DNA of 64,000 bases from positions 372,001 to 436,000 of the forward strand of contig CAVQVG010000019.1 in the NCBI GenBank assembly GCA_963717125.1. Direction: 5' to 3'. Source of the DNA: RYN-230 sp963717125 (GTDB taxonomy: Bacteria; Actinomycetota; Actinomycetes; Streptosporangiales; Streptosporangiaceae). The notes beneath the pieces are model-generated. The model was not told where the DNA came from. It was given only the letters and a program-made list of their open reading frames with translations, and searched no databases. Numbering within the stretch: the stretch's first letter is position 1; each line of letters starts with the position of its first letter. Shown piece by piece: positions 1 to 7,607 of the stretch. The position numbers and the translations under genes were made by a program.

Positions 1-240
1 GCCACGAACAACTCCGGGGACATCACGCTGCGTTTCGCCGCCGTGCCGCAGCAGGTGAACGTCACCGACTCGTTCGGCAGCGTCACCCTGGTCCTGCCCG
101 CGGGCAGCACCGCCTACCAGGTGCACACGCACAACTCGTTTGGCAGCACGTCGGTTTCCGTGGCCCAGAGCCCGACCTCGACGCACGTGATCCGGGTGAC
201 CAACAACTCCGGGGACATCACCATCCGCACCCAGCATTGA
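1..240 (+). CDS. DUF4097-like beta-strand repeat protein, 3' end only
   Basis: The reading frame is open from the first base of the window and stops at 240, so only the last 79 residues are present. The sequence is a run of short beta-strand repeats: NNSGDITLRF, SFGSVTLVLP, NSFGSTSVSV, NNSGDITIRT. This N/S-x-x-G-x-I/V-x-V periodicity is typical of the DUF4097 putative adhesin family, which folds as a beta-helix-like solenoid. Function is unknown; family members often follow a membrane or regulatory domain, which would lie outside the window. No terminator is visible before the next operon, whose operator starts 8 bases after the stop. Confidence 0.6.
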   Translation, partial: ATNNSGDITLRFAAVPQQVNVTDSFGSVTLVLPAGSTAYQVHTHNSFGSTSVSVAQSPTSTHVIRVTNNSGDITIRTQH

Positions 241-247
241 CCGATTT

Positions 248-263
248 CTAGAACACGTTCTAG
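248..263. promoter_or_regulatory. KstR-type operator
   Basis: CTAGAACACGTTCTAG is a perfect inverted repeat with a 2-bp centre. It fits the published mycobacterial KstR consensus TnnAACnnGTTnnA exactly (249-262). It ends 9 bases before the GTG start of the DUF1214 gene, where a TetR-family repressor would block transcription. KstR controls steroid catabolism and responds to CoA thioesters of steroid degradation intermediates. No kstR gene is in the window, so the regulator is inferred from the site and the downstream genes. Confidence 0.7.
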
Positions 264-272
264 CCTGAGCGG

Positions 273-1452
273 GTGCTCACCCAGTCGTTCGCTGACGCGC
301 TGCTCGAAGCCGAGACGATCATCACCGGCGCCCCGCACATCAAGACCGAGCAGGATCTCGCCGAAGGCTACGACTACCTGTCGGGCAACATCCGCGCCGC
401 GCTCCAGCTGGCCTGGGCCTACCAGCGCGACTTCCCGTACTTCGTCGCGTCCACCGGCCCGTACACCAAGATGGGCCTGGACAACCCGGACACCCTGTAC
501 TTCCATTCCTACCTGCGCGACGACGCCGAGTACGTGGTCACCGGCCGCCGGGGGAGCACCGCCGACCTGAGCTTCCAGGTGCTGAACGGGGACTACTCGC
601 CGGCCGAGGTGCCGGACAGCCTGACCGCGTTCGACGACCGCGAGATCGAGGTGGCCCCGGACGGCTCCTTCGAGCTGCGCTTCGGCCCGGCCCGCCGCAA
701 CCCAGGCCCGCACTACATAACGCTCCCCGCCGGGTCGGCCATGCTGCTCGTGCGGGAGGTGTACAGCGACTGGCAGCCTGGAGCGGCGCGGCACCATCCA
801 GATCCACCGGGCCGACCGGGCCGGCGGCGCGCCGCCCGCGGCCGATACCGGGACCATGGCCAAGCGGTACCGGGTGGCGGGCAAGATCCTGCTGTCCCGG
901 CTGCGCACGTTCCTGGCTTTCCCGGAGTGGTTCTACCTGAACCTGCCGGTCAACACGCTCACCGAGCCGCGGCCCACGCCGGGCGGGCTGGCCACCCAGT
1001 TCTCCTCGGTGGGCCACTACGACCTGGCCGACGACGAGGCCATGATCGTGACGGTGCCCGCGGCTGGCCACCGCGTCGCGCCCTACCAGGGCATCCAGCT
1101 CGGCAGCATGTGGTACATCTCGCTGGACTACATCAACCACCAGACCAGCCTGACCGCCGACCAGGCCCGGGTTGACCCGGACGGCCTGCTCCGGTTCGTC
1201 ATCAGTGAGCAGGATCCTGGCGTTATGAACTGGCTGGAGCGCACCGGGCACGGGCGGGGCTATGTGCAGCTGCGCTGGCAGCGATTGACCCGGGAGCTCA
1301 CAGCGGAGGACGGCCCGTCGGTCGAGGTGCTGCCGGTGGCCGAACTGCCGGGCCGGCTGCCGTACTACGAGCAGGCCCGCTGCCCGGCCGCGGAGTACGC
1401 GGCCCGGATCGCCGCCCGGCAGGCCGCGGTGGCCGGCAGGATGCTGGGCTGA
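273..1452 (+). pseudogene. DUF1214-domain protein of the steroid-catabolic region, frameshifted
   Basis: Two frames together give one DUF1214 family protein of about 393 codons. The first frame (from GTG 273) reads well up to VREVYSDW. The homologous sequence then continues one frame over (LERRGTIQIHRADRAG, then MAKRYRVAGK) to the TGA at 1450-1452. The shift lies at about 772-780, and the combined length of 1180 bases is 3n+1, so there is one base too many. The family resembles M. tuberculosis Rv3531c, whose neighbours Rv3530c (SDR) and Rv3529c (sulfotransferase-like) match the next two genes here. Biochemical role unknown. The stop overlaps the SDR start (TGATG), so the SDR is translationally coupled. 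Because the operon is otherwise intact, a sequencing indel is as likely as a real mutation. Confidence 0.75.
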
Positions 1453-2228
1453 TGCTGCTCGCGGGCAAGGTCGTCGTCGTGTGCGGGATCGGGCCGGGGC
1501 TGGGCCGCGCCATCGCGGTGCAGAGCGCCCGGGCGGGCGCGGACGTGGTGCTGGCCGCCCGCACCGAGAGCCGCCTGGAGGAAGTGGCCAAAGAGGTGGC
1601 CGCGCTGGGGCGGCGCACCCTGGCGGTGCCGACCGACCTCACCGACGACGCCGCGGCGACCGCGCTGGCCGGGGCCGCACTGGCGGAGTTCGGCCAGGTG
1701 GACACGCTGGTGTACAACGCATTCTCGATCCCGCCGCTGATCGGCCTGACCGAGGTGGACCTGGACGCGATCCGGGCCGCGGTGGACACCAACGTGATCG
1801 CCGCGTTGCGGATGACCCGGCTGTTCGCCCCGGCGCTGGCCGCCGGCCAGGGCTCGGTCGTGATGATCAACTCGGCCGTGCTGCGGCACTCCCGGCTGCC
1901 CTACGGCGGTTACAAGATCGCCAAGTCCGCGCTGCTGGCGCTGGCCCAGAGCCTGGCCACCGAGCTCGGCCCGCAGGGCATCCGGGTCAACTCGGTGGCG
2001 CCCGGCTGGATCTGGGCCGACGTGCTCAAGTGGTACTTCGGCTACCTGGCGGAACAGCGCGGCGTGCCGGCCGACGAGGTGTACGCGGAGACCGCGGCCA
2101 GCACCGACCTGCGCCGGCTGCCCGAGCCGGACGAGGTCGCCGACGCGGTCGTGTTCCTGGCGTCCGGGATGGCCCGGGCCATCACCGGCCAGTGCCTGGA
2201 CGTCAACTGCGGCGAGTTCCACCATTGA
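1452..2228 (+). CDS. Short-chain dehydrogenase/reductase (Rv3530c-like)
   Basis: A classical SDR of 258 residues. The N-terminal dinucleotide loop is GIGPGLG (12-18), the NNAG-type segment reads YNAFS (88-92), the catalytic Ser is in MINSAV (S141), and the Tyr/Lys pair is Y154-x3-K158. The C-terminal half carries the usual RVNSVAPGW and GMARAITGQ segments. The enzyme should oxidise or reduce a hydroxyl/keto group with NAD(P); position behind a KstR-type site suggests a steroid or side-chain CoA intermediate. The ATG overlaps the preceding stop (TGATG), and its own TGA overlaps the TTG start of the sulfotransferase gene, so the three genes form one coupled operon. Substrate is inferred from context only. 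Confidence 0.85.
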   Translation: MLLAGKVVVVCGIGPGLGRAIAVQSARAGADVVLAARTESRLEEVAKEVAALGRRTLAVPTDLTDDAAATALAGAALAEFGQVDTLVYNAFSIPPLIGLTEVDLDAIRAAVDTNVIAALRMTRLFAPALAAGQGSVVMINSAVLRHSRLPYGGYKIAKSALLALAQSLATELGPQGIRVNSVAPGWIWADVLKWYFGYLAEQRGVPADEVYAETAASTDLRRLPEPDEVADAVVFLASGMARAITGQCLDVNCGEFHH

Positions 2229-3370
2229 CCAGGCCGGAGCGGGACAGCGTCGGCACCGTGGCCGACCTGCACGCCTCGGCTAGCCGGCTGACCGGGCTGA
2301 CCGACTTCGGCCCCGACGACTACACCGACGCCCTCGAAGTGCTGCTCGACTCGTACGCCAGGGACGCGGACCTGACCCCGCTGGGCCGCAAGATGAGCCG
2401 GGGCATGCTGCGCGGCGGGCTCACCTCGCGGCTGCTCAGTGAGGCGGCGTGGCAGGCGCACCCGGAGCACGCGGCGGTCCGGATCGAGCGGCCCATCTTC
2501 GTGACCGGGCTGCCGCGGACCGGGACCACGGCGCTGCACCGGCTGCTCTCCGCCGACCCGGCGCACCAGGGCCTGGAGATGTGGCTGATCGAGGTGCCGC
2601 AGCCCCGGCCACCCCGGCCCACCTGGGCGGCCAACCCGGTGTTCCGGCAGTTGCAGGCCGCGTTCGAACAGCACCACGTCAGCCACCCCGAGTTCATGGG
2701 CGTGCACTACATGGCGGCCGACCAGGTGGAGGAGTGCTGGCAGTTGCTCCGCCAGTCGGTGCGGTCGATCTCCTACGAGTGCCTGGCCCACCTGCCCGGC
2801 TACTCGGCCTGGCTGCGCGGCCAGGACTGGGCCGGGGCCTACCGCCGGCATCGGCGGAACCTGCAGCTCATCGGCCTGAACGACGTGGGCCGCCGCTGGG
2901 TGCTGAAGAATCCCAGCCACCTGTTCGCCCTGGACGCGCTGCTGGCGGTGTACCCGGACGCGCTGGTCATCCAGACCCACCGCGAGCCGCGGACCGCGAT
3001 CGCCTCGGTGTGCAGCCTGGCCGCGCACGCCACGGACGGCTGGTCGGGCACGTTCCGCGGTGAGGTGCTCGGCCGGGACCAGCTCGACCTATGGGCCCGC
3101 GGCCTGGATTGCTTCACCGCGGCCCGGGCCGGCTACGACCCAGCCCAGTTCTGCGACGTGCAGTACGAGACGTTCACCGCCGACCCGGTCGGCACCGTGG
3201 CCGCGATCTACAGCCATTTCGGCCTGCCCCTCAGCCGCGCCGCCGAACGTGCGATGCGCGCCCTGCACGCCGCCAGCACCGCGGGTGACGCCCGCCCGGC
3301 TCACCACTACACCCTGGCCGGCTTCGGCCTCACCCCCGCGCAGGTGGACGACCGCTTTCGCACCGCGTGA
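2225..3370 (+). CDS. Sulfotransferase-family protein (Rv3529c-like)
   Basis: A 381-residue member of the Sulfotransfer_3 family. The PAPS-binding loop is visible as FVTGLPRTGTTALHRLL (about 92-108), and the second 3'-phosphate site is near THREPRTAIAS, where R-x7-S is conserved. Family enzymes move a sulfuryl group from PAPS to an alcohol or amine; the true acceptor of this actinobacterial clade is unknown. The start taken is TTG 2225, which overlaps the SDR stop; GTG 2258 (ahead of ADLHASASRL) is an alternative close to where homologues begin. It is the last gene of the operon that starts with the KstR-type site. Confidence 0.85.
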   Translation: MTRPERDSVGTVADLHASASRLTGLTDFGPDDYTDALEVLLDSYARDADLTPLGRKMSRGMLRGGLTSRLLSEAAWQAHPEHAAVRIERPIFVTGLPRTGTTALHRLLSADPAHQGLEMWLIEVPQPRPPRPTWAANPVFRQLQAAFEQHHVSHPEFMGVHYMAADQVEECWQLLRQSVRSISYECLAHLPGYSAWLRGQDWAGAYRRHRRNLQLIGLNDVGRRWVLKNPSHLFALDALLAVYPDALVIQTHREPRTAIASVCSLAAHATDGWSGTFRGEVLGRDQLDLWARGLDCFTAARAGYDPAQFCDVQYETFTADPVGTVAAIYSHFGLPLSRAAERAMRALHAASTAGDARPAHHYTLAGFGLTPAQVDDRFRTA

Positions 3371-3438
3371 CCACTCGAAGGCCGGCCGAATCGGCACCTT
3401 GATACCCACCGGGCAGGCCGGTAGGGCAGGCTGGCTTC

Positions 3439-3948
3439 ATGAGCGTCCCATTCCCCGAACCCACGGCCCCGGTGCCGACGCGCGCCGAGGTCTTCCTCGG
3501 CTACCTGGACTATTTCCGCTCCCGCCTGGTGAGCAAGCTGGAGTCGCTGCCCGGGGAGGAACTACGCCGCAGCCGGCTGCCGTCCGGCTGGGCGCCCATC
3601 GAGCTGCTCAAGCACCTCAGGTACGTGGAGCTGCGCTGGCTGGAATGGGGCTTCGAGGGCCGCGACGTCGCCGATCCGTGGGCCGACCGGCGGGACGACC
3701 GCTGGTACGTCGCCCCGGACGAGACCCTGGCCGGTTTGGCCGCCGCGCTGGACGCGCAGGCCGGGCGCACCCGGGCGATCGTGACCTCGCACGACCTGGC
3801 CGACGTCGGCCAGCCCGGCGAGCGGTGGGGCGGCGCCGACCCGGCCACCCTGGAGCGCGTGTTGTTCCACCTGCTCCAGGAGTACGCCCGGCACACCGGC
3901 CACCTCGACATCGTCACCGAACTGGCCACCGGCCAGACCGGCGAGTAA
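3439..3948 (+). CDS. DinB-like (DUF664) putative metalloenzyme
   Basis: A 169-residue four-helix-bundle protein of the DinB/DUF664 type common in actinomycetes. The three-histidine metal site of the fold is visible: one His in LLKHLRYVE (H59) and two in EYARHTGHLD (H152, H155). Relatives include mycothiol- and bacillithiol-dependent transferases, so a thiol-transfer role is possible but not shown. It starts at ATG 3439 after a 68-base gap from the sulfotransferase gene and is followed by a strong nested hairpin, so it is probably a separate short transcript. Confidence 0.75.
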   Translation: MSVPFPEPTAPVPTRAEVFLGYLDYFRSRLVSKLESLPGEELRRSRLPSGWAPIELLKHLRYVELRWLEWGFEGRDVADPWADRRDDRWYVAPDETLAGLAAALDAQAGRTRAIVTSHDLADVGQPGERWGGADPATLERVLFHLLQEYARHTGHLDIVTELATGQTGE

Positions 3949-3963
3949 CCCCGGCAGGACATT

Positions 3964-4011
3964 GTGATCAACCGATCGCTGTTGCTCTGGCAACACTGAT
4001 CGGTTGATCAC
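3964..4011. terminator. Nested inverted repeat between convergent genes
   Basis: Two perfect 14-base arms (GTGATCAACCGATC at 3964-3977 and its complement at 3998-4011) enclose a 20-base loop that itself folds (GTTGC 3981-3985 with GCAAC 3990-3994). There is no T tract. The site lies between the 3' ends of the DinB-like gene and the degraded hydratase gene, as expected for a bidirectional terminator. A related element with the same outer arm occurs at 40880-40927. Confidence 0.75.
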
Positions 4012-4040
4012 GAACCTGGACCCGCGGAACCGCGGGATGC

Positions 4041-4711
4041 TCAGCCTGAGGGTACGAAGAGGGAACCCAGGGTGGTGAAGTGGACGGCCAGCGGGGTGCC
4101 GGGGGGCAGTGGAACGGGGGCCGTCAGCGCACCGGTGAGCACCAGCCAGCCGGGTTCCAGCGCCAGGCCCTGGCCGTCCAGCGCGCTGGCCGCCCAGGCC
4201 AGCGCCTCGGCCGGATGCCCGGCGGCGGCCGCCCCGGTGCCGGAGTCGACCACTTGGCCGTCCACCTCGACCAGGCACGCCTCCAGGGCCAGGTCCAGCC
4301 CGGCCGCAGGCCCGCCGGGCTGACCAGGAACCACCCGGCGGCCGCGCCATCCGCGATCACGTCAGGGCCGCTGTCCCCGGCGGCTGCACCATCCGCCAGC
4401 ATGTCCGGGCCGCTGTCCCCGGCGGCCAGTTCGACCGCGGCATGCACCGACGCCACCGCGGCCAGCGCGCCGGCCGGGCTGACCCCGGAACCGGTGAGCG
4501 GGCCGCCGAGCACGAACGCGAGGTGCGGCACCGCCTGCGGGCTGGTCAGCTGCTCCGGCACTGGCTGCCCGGCCGCCAGCCGCCGCGAGCCGGTGAGCCA
4601 GCCCAGCTCGGGCGCCCGGTCGGCGATGCGCCACGGCGCGCTGCGGGTCACCGCGCCGCCGAGCCGCAGGCCGATCAGCCGCTTGCCCCGGGCCACCTCC
4701 GCGGCGCTCAT
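4041..4711 (-). pseudogene. Degraded 2-keto-4-pentenoate hydratase / 4-oxalocrotonate decarboxylase
   Basis: This is a remnant of the hydratase/decarboxylase family that acts on 2-hydroxymuconic or 2-hydroxypentadienoic acids. Three lesions are visible. First, the ATG at 4711 (overlapping the aldolase stop, TGATG) starts about 45 residues inside the usual domain, at GKRLIGLRLGG. Second, the centre holds a 42-bp tandem duplication (about 4348-4430) giving AAGDSGPDMLADG twice with small changes and replacing the usual DSRI-DWRI active-site segment. Third, the frame changes near 4315, after which the proper C-terminus resumes (LALEACLVEVDG to TTLGSLFVPS). The length is 3n+2. An intact paralogue lies at 6775-7587, so loss is tolerable. 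It may originally have been the DmpH-type decarboxylase. Confidence 0.7.
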
Positions 4712-5847
4712 CAGCGCGCCCCCGCCGCGCCCAGCTCGGCCTCCTGCTGGAGCTGCAACGCGATCTCGATGATCAGGTCCTCCTGGCCGCCCACGTAACC
4801 GGCCTCGCCCACCCGCTGCAAGATCTCGTGCGCGGGCACGCCGTAGCGTTCCGCCGCCTGCTCGGCGTGCAGCAGGAACGACCCGTACACCCCGGCGTAC
4901 CCCTGGATCAGCGCGTTGCGGTCCACCCACGGGATCCGGGGCAGGAACGGCCGGACCACCTCCTCGGCCGCGGCCATCGCACCGGGCACGTCTACGCCGG
5001 TGCGGATGCCGAGCCGGTCGAACGTGGCCGCGAGCACCTCGGTGGGCGCGTTGCCCGCTCCCGCGCCGAGCGCGCACAGCGCCCCGTCCACCTGGGTCGC
5101 GCCCGCCTGGACGGCCAGCACCGAGTTGGCGATGCCCAGGGACAGGTTCTGGTGGCCGTGGAAACCAACCTCGGCCTGCGCACCAATCTCTTTGATCAAC
5201 GCTCCTACCCGCGACTGCGCGTCGGCCAGCACCAGGGCGCCCGCGGAGTCCACCACGTACACGCACTGCGCGCCGCAGTCGACCATGATCCGGGCCTGCG
5301 CGGCCAGTTCGGCCGGGCCGATCCGGTGCGCCAGCATGAGGAAGCCGACCGCCTCCATGCCCAGTTCCCGGGCGGCGGCGAAGTGCTGCGCGGCCACGTC
5401 GGCCTCGGTGCAGTGGGTGGCGATCCGGGCCACCGCCGCGCCCGCGTCGTGCGCCGCGCGGAGGTCGCGTACGGTACCCACGCCGGGCAGCAGCAGCACC
5501 GCGATCTGGGCCCGGTCGGCCTCGTCGACGGCCGCGCGGATCAGCTGGATCTCGTCCACCAGGGAGAACCCGTAGTTGAACGACGAGCCGCCCAGGCCGT
5601 CGCCGTGCGTCACCTCGATGACCTCGACCCCGGCCGCGTCCAGCGCGTGCACCACGCCGCGGACCTGCTCCTCGGTGAACTGGTGCCGCATCGCGTGCGA
5701 CCCATCCCGCAAGGTCGAATCAGTAATTCGTACAGTGTTTTCTTTGCGCCTCCGGCGCGCTGGACCCGCCTCCTTCCCTCGTCGCTCAGTCGCTTCGCTC
5801 CCTCGCTCCTCAGTCCAGTCGGCGGCGCGCGCCTTTGGCGCGGTCAT
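4711..5847 (-). CDS. hsaF: 4-hydroxy-2-oxovalerate aldolase with a repeat-encoded N-terminus
   Basis: A class II pyruvate aldolase (DmpG/BphI/HsaF family) that cleaves 4-hydroxy-2-oxo acids to pyruvate and an aldehyde. Catalytic Arg/Asp are in TLRDGSHAM (R47, D48), the metal-binding histidines are in GFHGHQN (H230, H232), and the GAGAGNAPTE segment follows. It normally forms a channelling complex with the acylating dehydrogenase, which is the next gene upstream. The conserved domain begins at RITDSTLRDG (residue 40); the first 39 residues are encoded by a dispersed ~110-bp repeat. There is no ATG, GTG or TTG between 5847 and the catalytic motif, so ATG 5847, which overlaps the dehydrogenase stop as ATGA, is the only usable start. 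The hsaF symbol rests on the nearby KstR-type operon. Confidence 0.85.
   Translation of the reverse strand: MTAPKARAADWTEERGSEATERRGKEAGPARRRRKENTVRITDSTLRDGSHAMRHQFTEEQVRGVVHALDAAGVEVIEVTHGDGLGGSSFNYGFSLVDEIQLIRAAVDEADRAQIAVLLLPGVGTVRDLRAAHDAGAAVARIATHCTEADVAAQHFAAARELGMEAVGFLMLAHRIGPAELAAQARIMVDCGAQCVYVVDSAGALVLADAQSRVGALIKEIGAQAEVGFHGHQNLSLGIANSVLAVQAGATQVDGALCALGAGAGNAPTEVLAATFDRLGIRTGVDVPGAMAAAEEVVRPFLPRIPWVDRNALIQGYAGVYGSFLLHAEQAAERYGVPAHEILQRVGEAGYVGGQEDLIIEIALQLQQEAELGAAGAR
5737..5842 (-). repeat. Dispersed ~110-bp boundary repeat, copy A
   Basis: One of three copies (others at 34706-34825 and 56405-56517). On the minus strand it begins GCCAAAGGCGCGCGCC, contains GACTGGACTGAGGAGCGAGG and GGGAAGGAGGCGGG, and ends GCGCCGGAGGCGCAAAG followed by AAACACTGT. 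Short GC-rich inverted segments lie near both ends. This copy starts just after the ATGA junction of the dehydrogenase and aldolase genes and runs in frame into the aldolase, adding about 36 residues including ADWTEERGSEATERRGKEA. Confidence 0.85.
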
Positions 5848-6755
5848 GCGCGTGCACCTTCCTGCTTGGCGATGGCCAGGAGTTCGCCGACCCGGGCCGC
5901 GGCGGCGGTCATGATGTCCAGGTTGCCGGCCCAGTCCGGCAGGTAGTCGCCGTTGCCGCGGACCTCCAGGAACACGGCCACCCGGGCCCAGCAGTCCCAG
6001 CCGGGGCGCGGGTCGTCGAACTGCGGGTCGGCGCGCAGCACGTAGCCGGGCACGTAGCGGGCCACGTCGGCCACCATCTTCACGACCGACGCGGTGATCG
6101 CGTCGCGGTCCGCGCCGGCCGGGATGGCGCAGAACACGGTGTCCCGCATCACCACCGGCGGCTCGGCCGGGTTCAGGACGATGATCGCCTTGCCGCGTTC
6201 CGCCCCACCGACCTTTTCCACCGCGCTGGCCGTGGTGTCGGTGAACTCATCGATGTTGGCCCGGGTGCCGGGCCCGGCCGAGCGGGACGCGACCGACGCA
6301 ACGATCTCCGCGTAGCGCACCGGGACGACCCGGGACACCGCGTGCACGATCGGGATGGTGGCCTGCCCGCCGCAGGTGATCATGCTGAGGTTGGGCGCGG
6401 CCAGGTGCTGGTCGAGGTTCACCGGCGGGCAGACCAGCGGGCCGATGGCGGCCGGGGTCAGGTCCACCGCCTGGATGCCGGCCGCCGCGTAGCGCGGCGC
6501 GTTGTCCAGGTGGGCCTTGGCCGAGGTCGCCTCGAACACGAGATCCGGCCGCTCATCCTGGGCGAGCAGCCAGTCCACCCCGCCGGCCGACGCCTCGACC
6601 CCGCTGCGCCGGGCCCGTTCCAGCCCCTCCGAATCCGGGTCCACCCCGGCCATGTACCGCACCTCCAGGTTGGTGCTGCGGAGCAGCTTGGCCAGCAGGT
6701 CGGACCCGATGTTGCCGGAGCCGACTATCGCGGCAATGGCGTTCGGCATGATCAT
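5844..6755 (-). CDS. hsaG: Acetaldehyde/propionaldehyde dehydrogenase (acylating)
   Basis: A full-length (303 residues) CoA-acylating aldehyde dehydrogenase of the DmpF/BphJ/HsaG family. The NAD-binding loop is VGSGNIGSD (11-19), and the nucleophilic cysteine is in MITCGGQATIP (C128). It oxidises the aldehyde made by the aldolase to an acyl-CoA, with the aldehyde channelled between the two proteins. Its stop overlaps the aldolase ATG (ATGA), and its start lies 19 bases after the upstream hydratase stop. Acetaldehyde would fit aromatic degradation and propionaldehyde would fit the steroid pathway; the sequence does not decide. Confidence 0.92.
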   Translation of the reverse strand: MIMPNAIAAIVGSGNIGSDLLAKLLRSTNLEVRYMAGVDPDSEGLERARRSGVEASAGGVDWLLAQDERPDLVFEATSAKAHLDNAPRYAAAGIQAVDLTPAAIGPLVCPPVNLDQHLAAPNLSMITCGGQATIPIVHAVSRVVPVRYAEIVASVASRSAGPGTRANIDEFTDTTASAVEKVGGAERGKAIIVLNPAEPPVVMRDTVFCAIPAGADRDAITASVVKMVADVARYVPGYVLRADPQFDDPRPGWDCWARVAVFLEVRGNGDYLPDWAGNLDIMTAAAARVGELLAIAKQEGARA

Positions 6756-6774
6756 CCCTTCGCGGCGCGGACGG

Positions 6775-7587
6775 TCAGGTGAAATGGGCGGTCACGCTGC
6801 CCAGGCCGGCGAATACGGCGGTCACCGTGTCCCCGGCCTGCACCGCGATGGACGCGGTGATGGAGCCGGGCAGCACCACGTGGCCGGCCTCCAGCGCGAT
6901 GCCCTGGGCGCCGAGCGTGTTGGCCAGCCAGACCAGCGAGCTGAGCGGCGAGCCGAGCACCGCGCCGCCCGCGCCGGTGCCGGCCAGCGCGGCGTTGCGG
7001 TACAGGTTGCAGCCGCCGAGCCGGAGGTCGGCCGCGGCCAGCGGGGTCGGCCTGCTGCCCAGCACCACGCCGCCGGACGACGCGTTGTCCGCGATCGTGT
7101 CCACCAGCCCGATCCGCCAGTCCCGGATCCGCGAGTCGATCAGCTCCAGCGCGGGCAGCACGAAGTCCACCGCGGCTGCCGCCTCGGCGGCGGTGACGCC
7201 GGGGCCGCGCAGCGGGTGGCTGAGCACGAACGCCATTTCCGGTTCGGCCCGCGGCTGGAGGAACCGGGCGGCCGGGATCGGCTGGTGCTCCAGCCAGAAC
7301 ATGTCGTCCAGCAGGTGGCCGAAGTCGGGCTGGCTGACGCCCATCTGACGCTGCATGACGGCCGAGGTGAGGCCGACCTTGTGCCCCTTGATCCGGGCCC
7401 CGGCGGCGACCCGGCGGCGGATCTGCACCAGCTGGATCGCCGTCGCGTCGGCCACGGTCAGGTCCGGGTACTTGCCGGTCAGCGGCTCGACCGGCACCTG
7501 GGTCCGGTACGCGGCCAGCAGCAGGTCGGCCACCTCGTCGTGTACCGCGCCGTCCACGGCCACCGCCTCTCTCGGGACAGTCGACAC
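6775..7587 (-). CDS. hsaE: 2-hydroxypenta-2,4-dienoate hydratase
   Basis: An intact 270-residue 2-keto-4-pentenoate hydratase (MhpD/HsaE type). Recognisable segments are GHKVGLTSAVMQRQMGV (69-85), the metal-site glutamates in PRAEPEMAF (E115, E117), DSRIRDWRIGLVDT with NASSGG, and the C-terminal LGSVTAHF. It adds water to the dienoate, giving the 4-hydroxy-2-oxo acid used by the aldolase two genes downstream. The start taken is GTG 7587; an in-frame GTG eight codons later is possible. It is the first gene of a minus-strand operon (hydratase, dehydrogenase, aldolase, hydratase remnant) and is divergent from an IclR gene with only about 20 bases between them. Confidence 0.9.
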   Translation of the reverse strand: MSTVPREAVAVDGAVHDEVADLLLAAYRTQVPVEPLTGKYPDLTVADATAIQLVQIRRRVAAGARIKGHKVGLTSAVMQRQMGVSQPDFGHLLDDMFWLEHQPIPAARFLQPRAEPEMAFVLSHPLRGPGVTAAEAAAAVDFVLPALELIDSRIRDWRIGLVDTIADNASSGGVVLGSRPTPLAAADLRLGGCNLYRNAALAGTGAGGAVLGSPLSSLVWLANTLGAQGIALEAGHVVLPGSITASIAVQAGDTVTAVFAGLGSVTAHFT

Positions 7588-7607
7588 TGCGGCCCGGCCG
7601 GGCCAGG

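Noticed and set aside
4828..5946. Plus-strand 372-codon frame across the aldolase gene
   Set aside because: An antisense shadow; its tail resembles other shadows only because it crosses the dispersed repeat.
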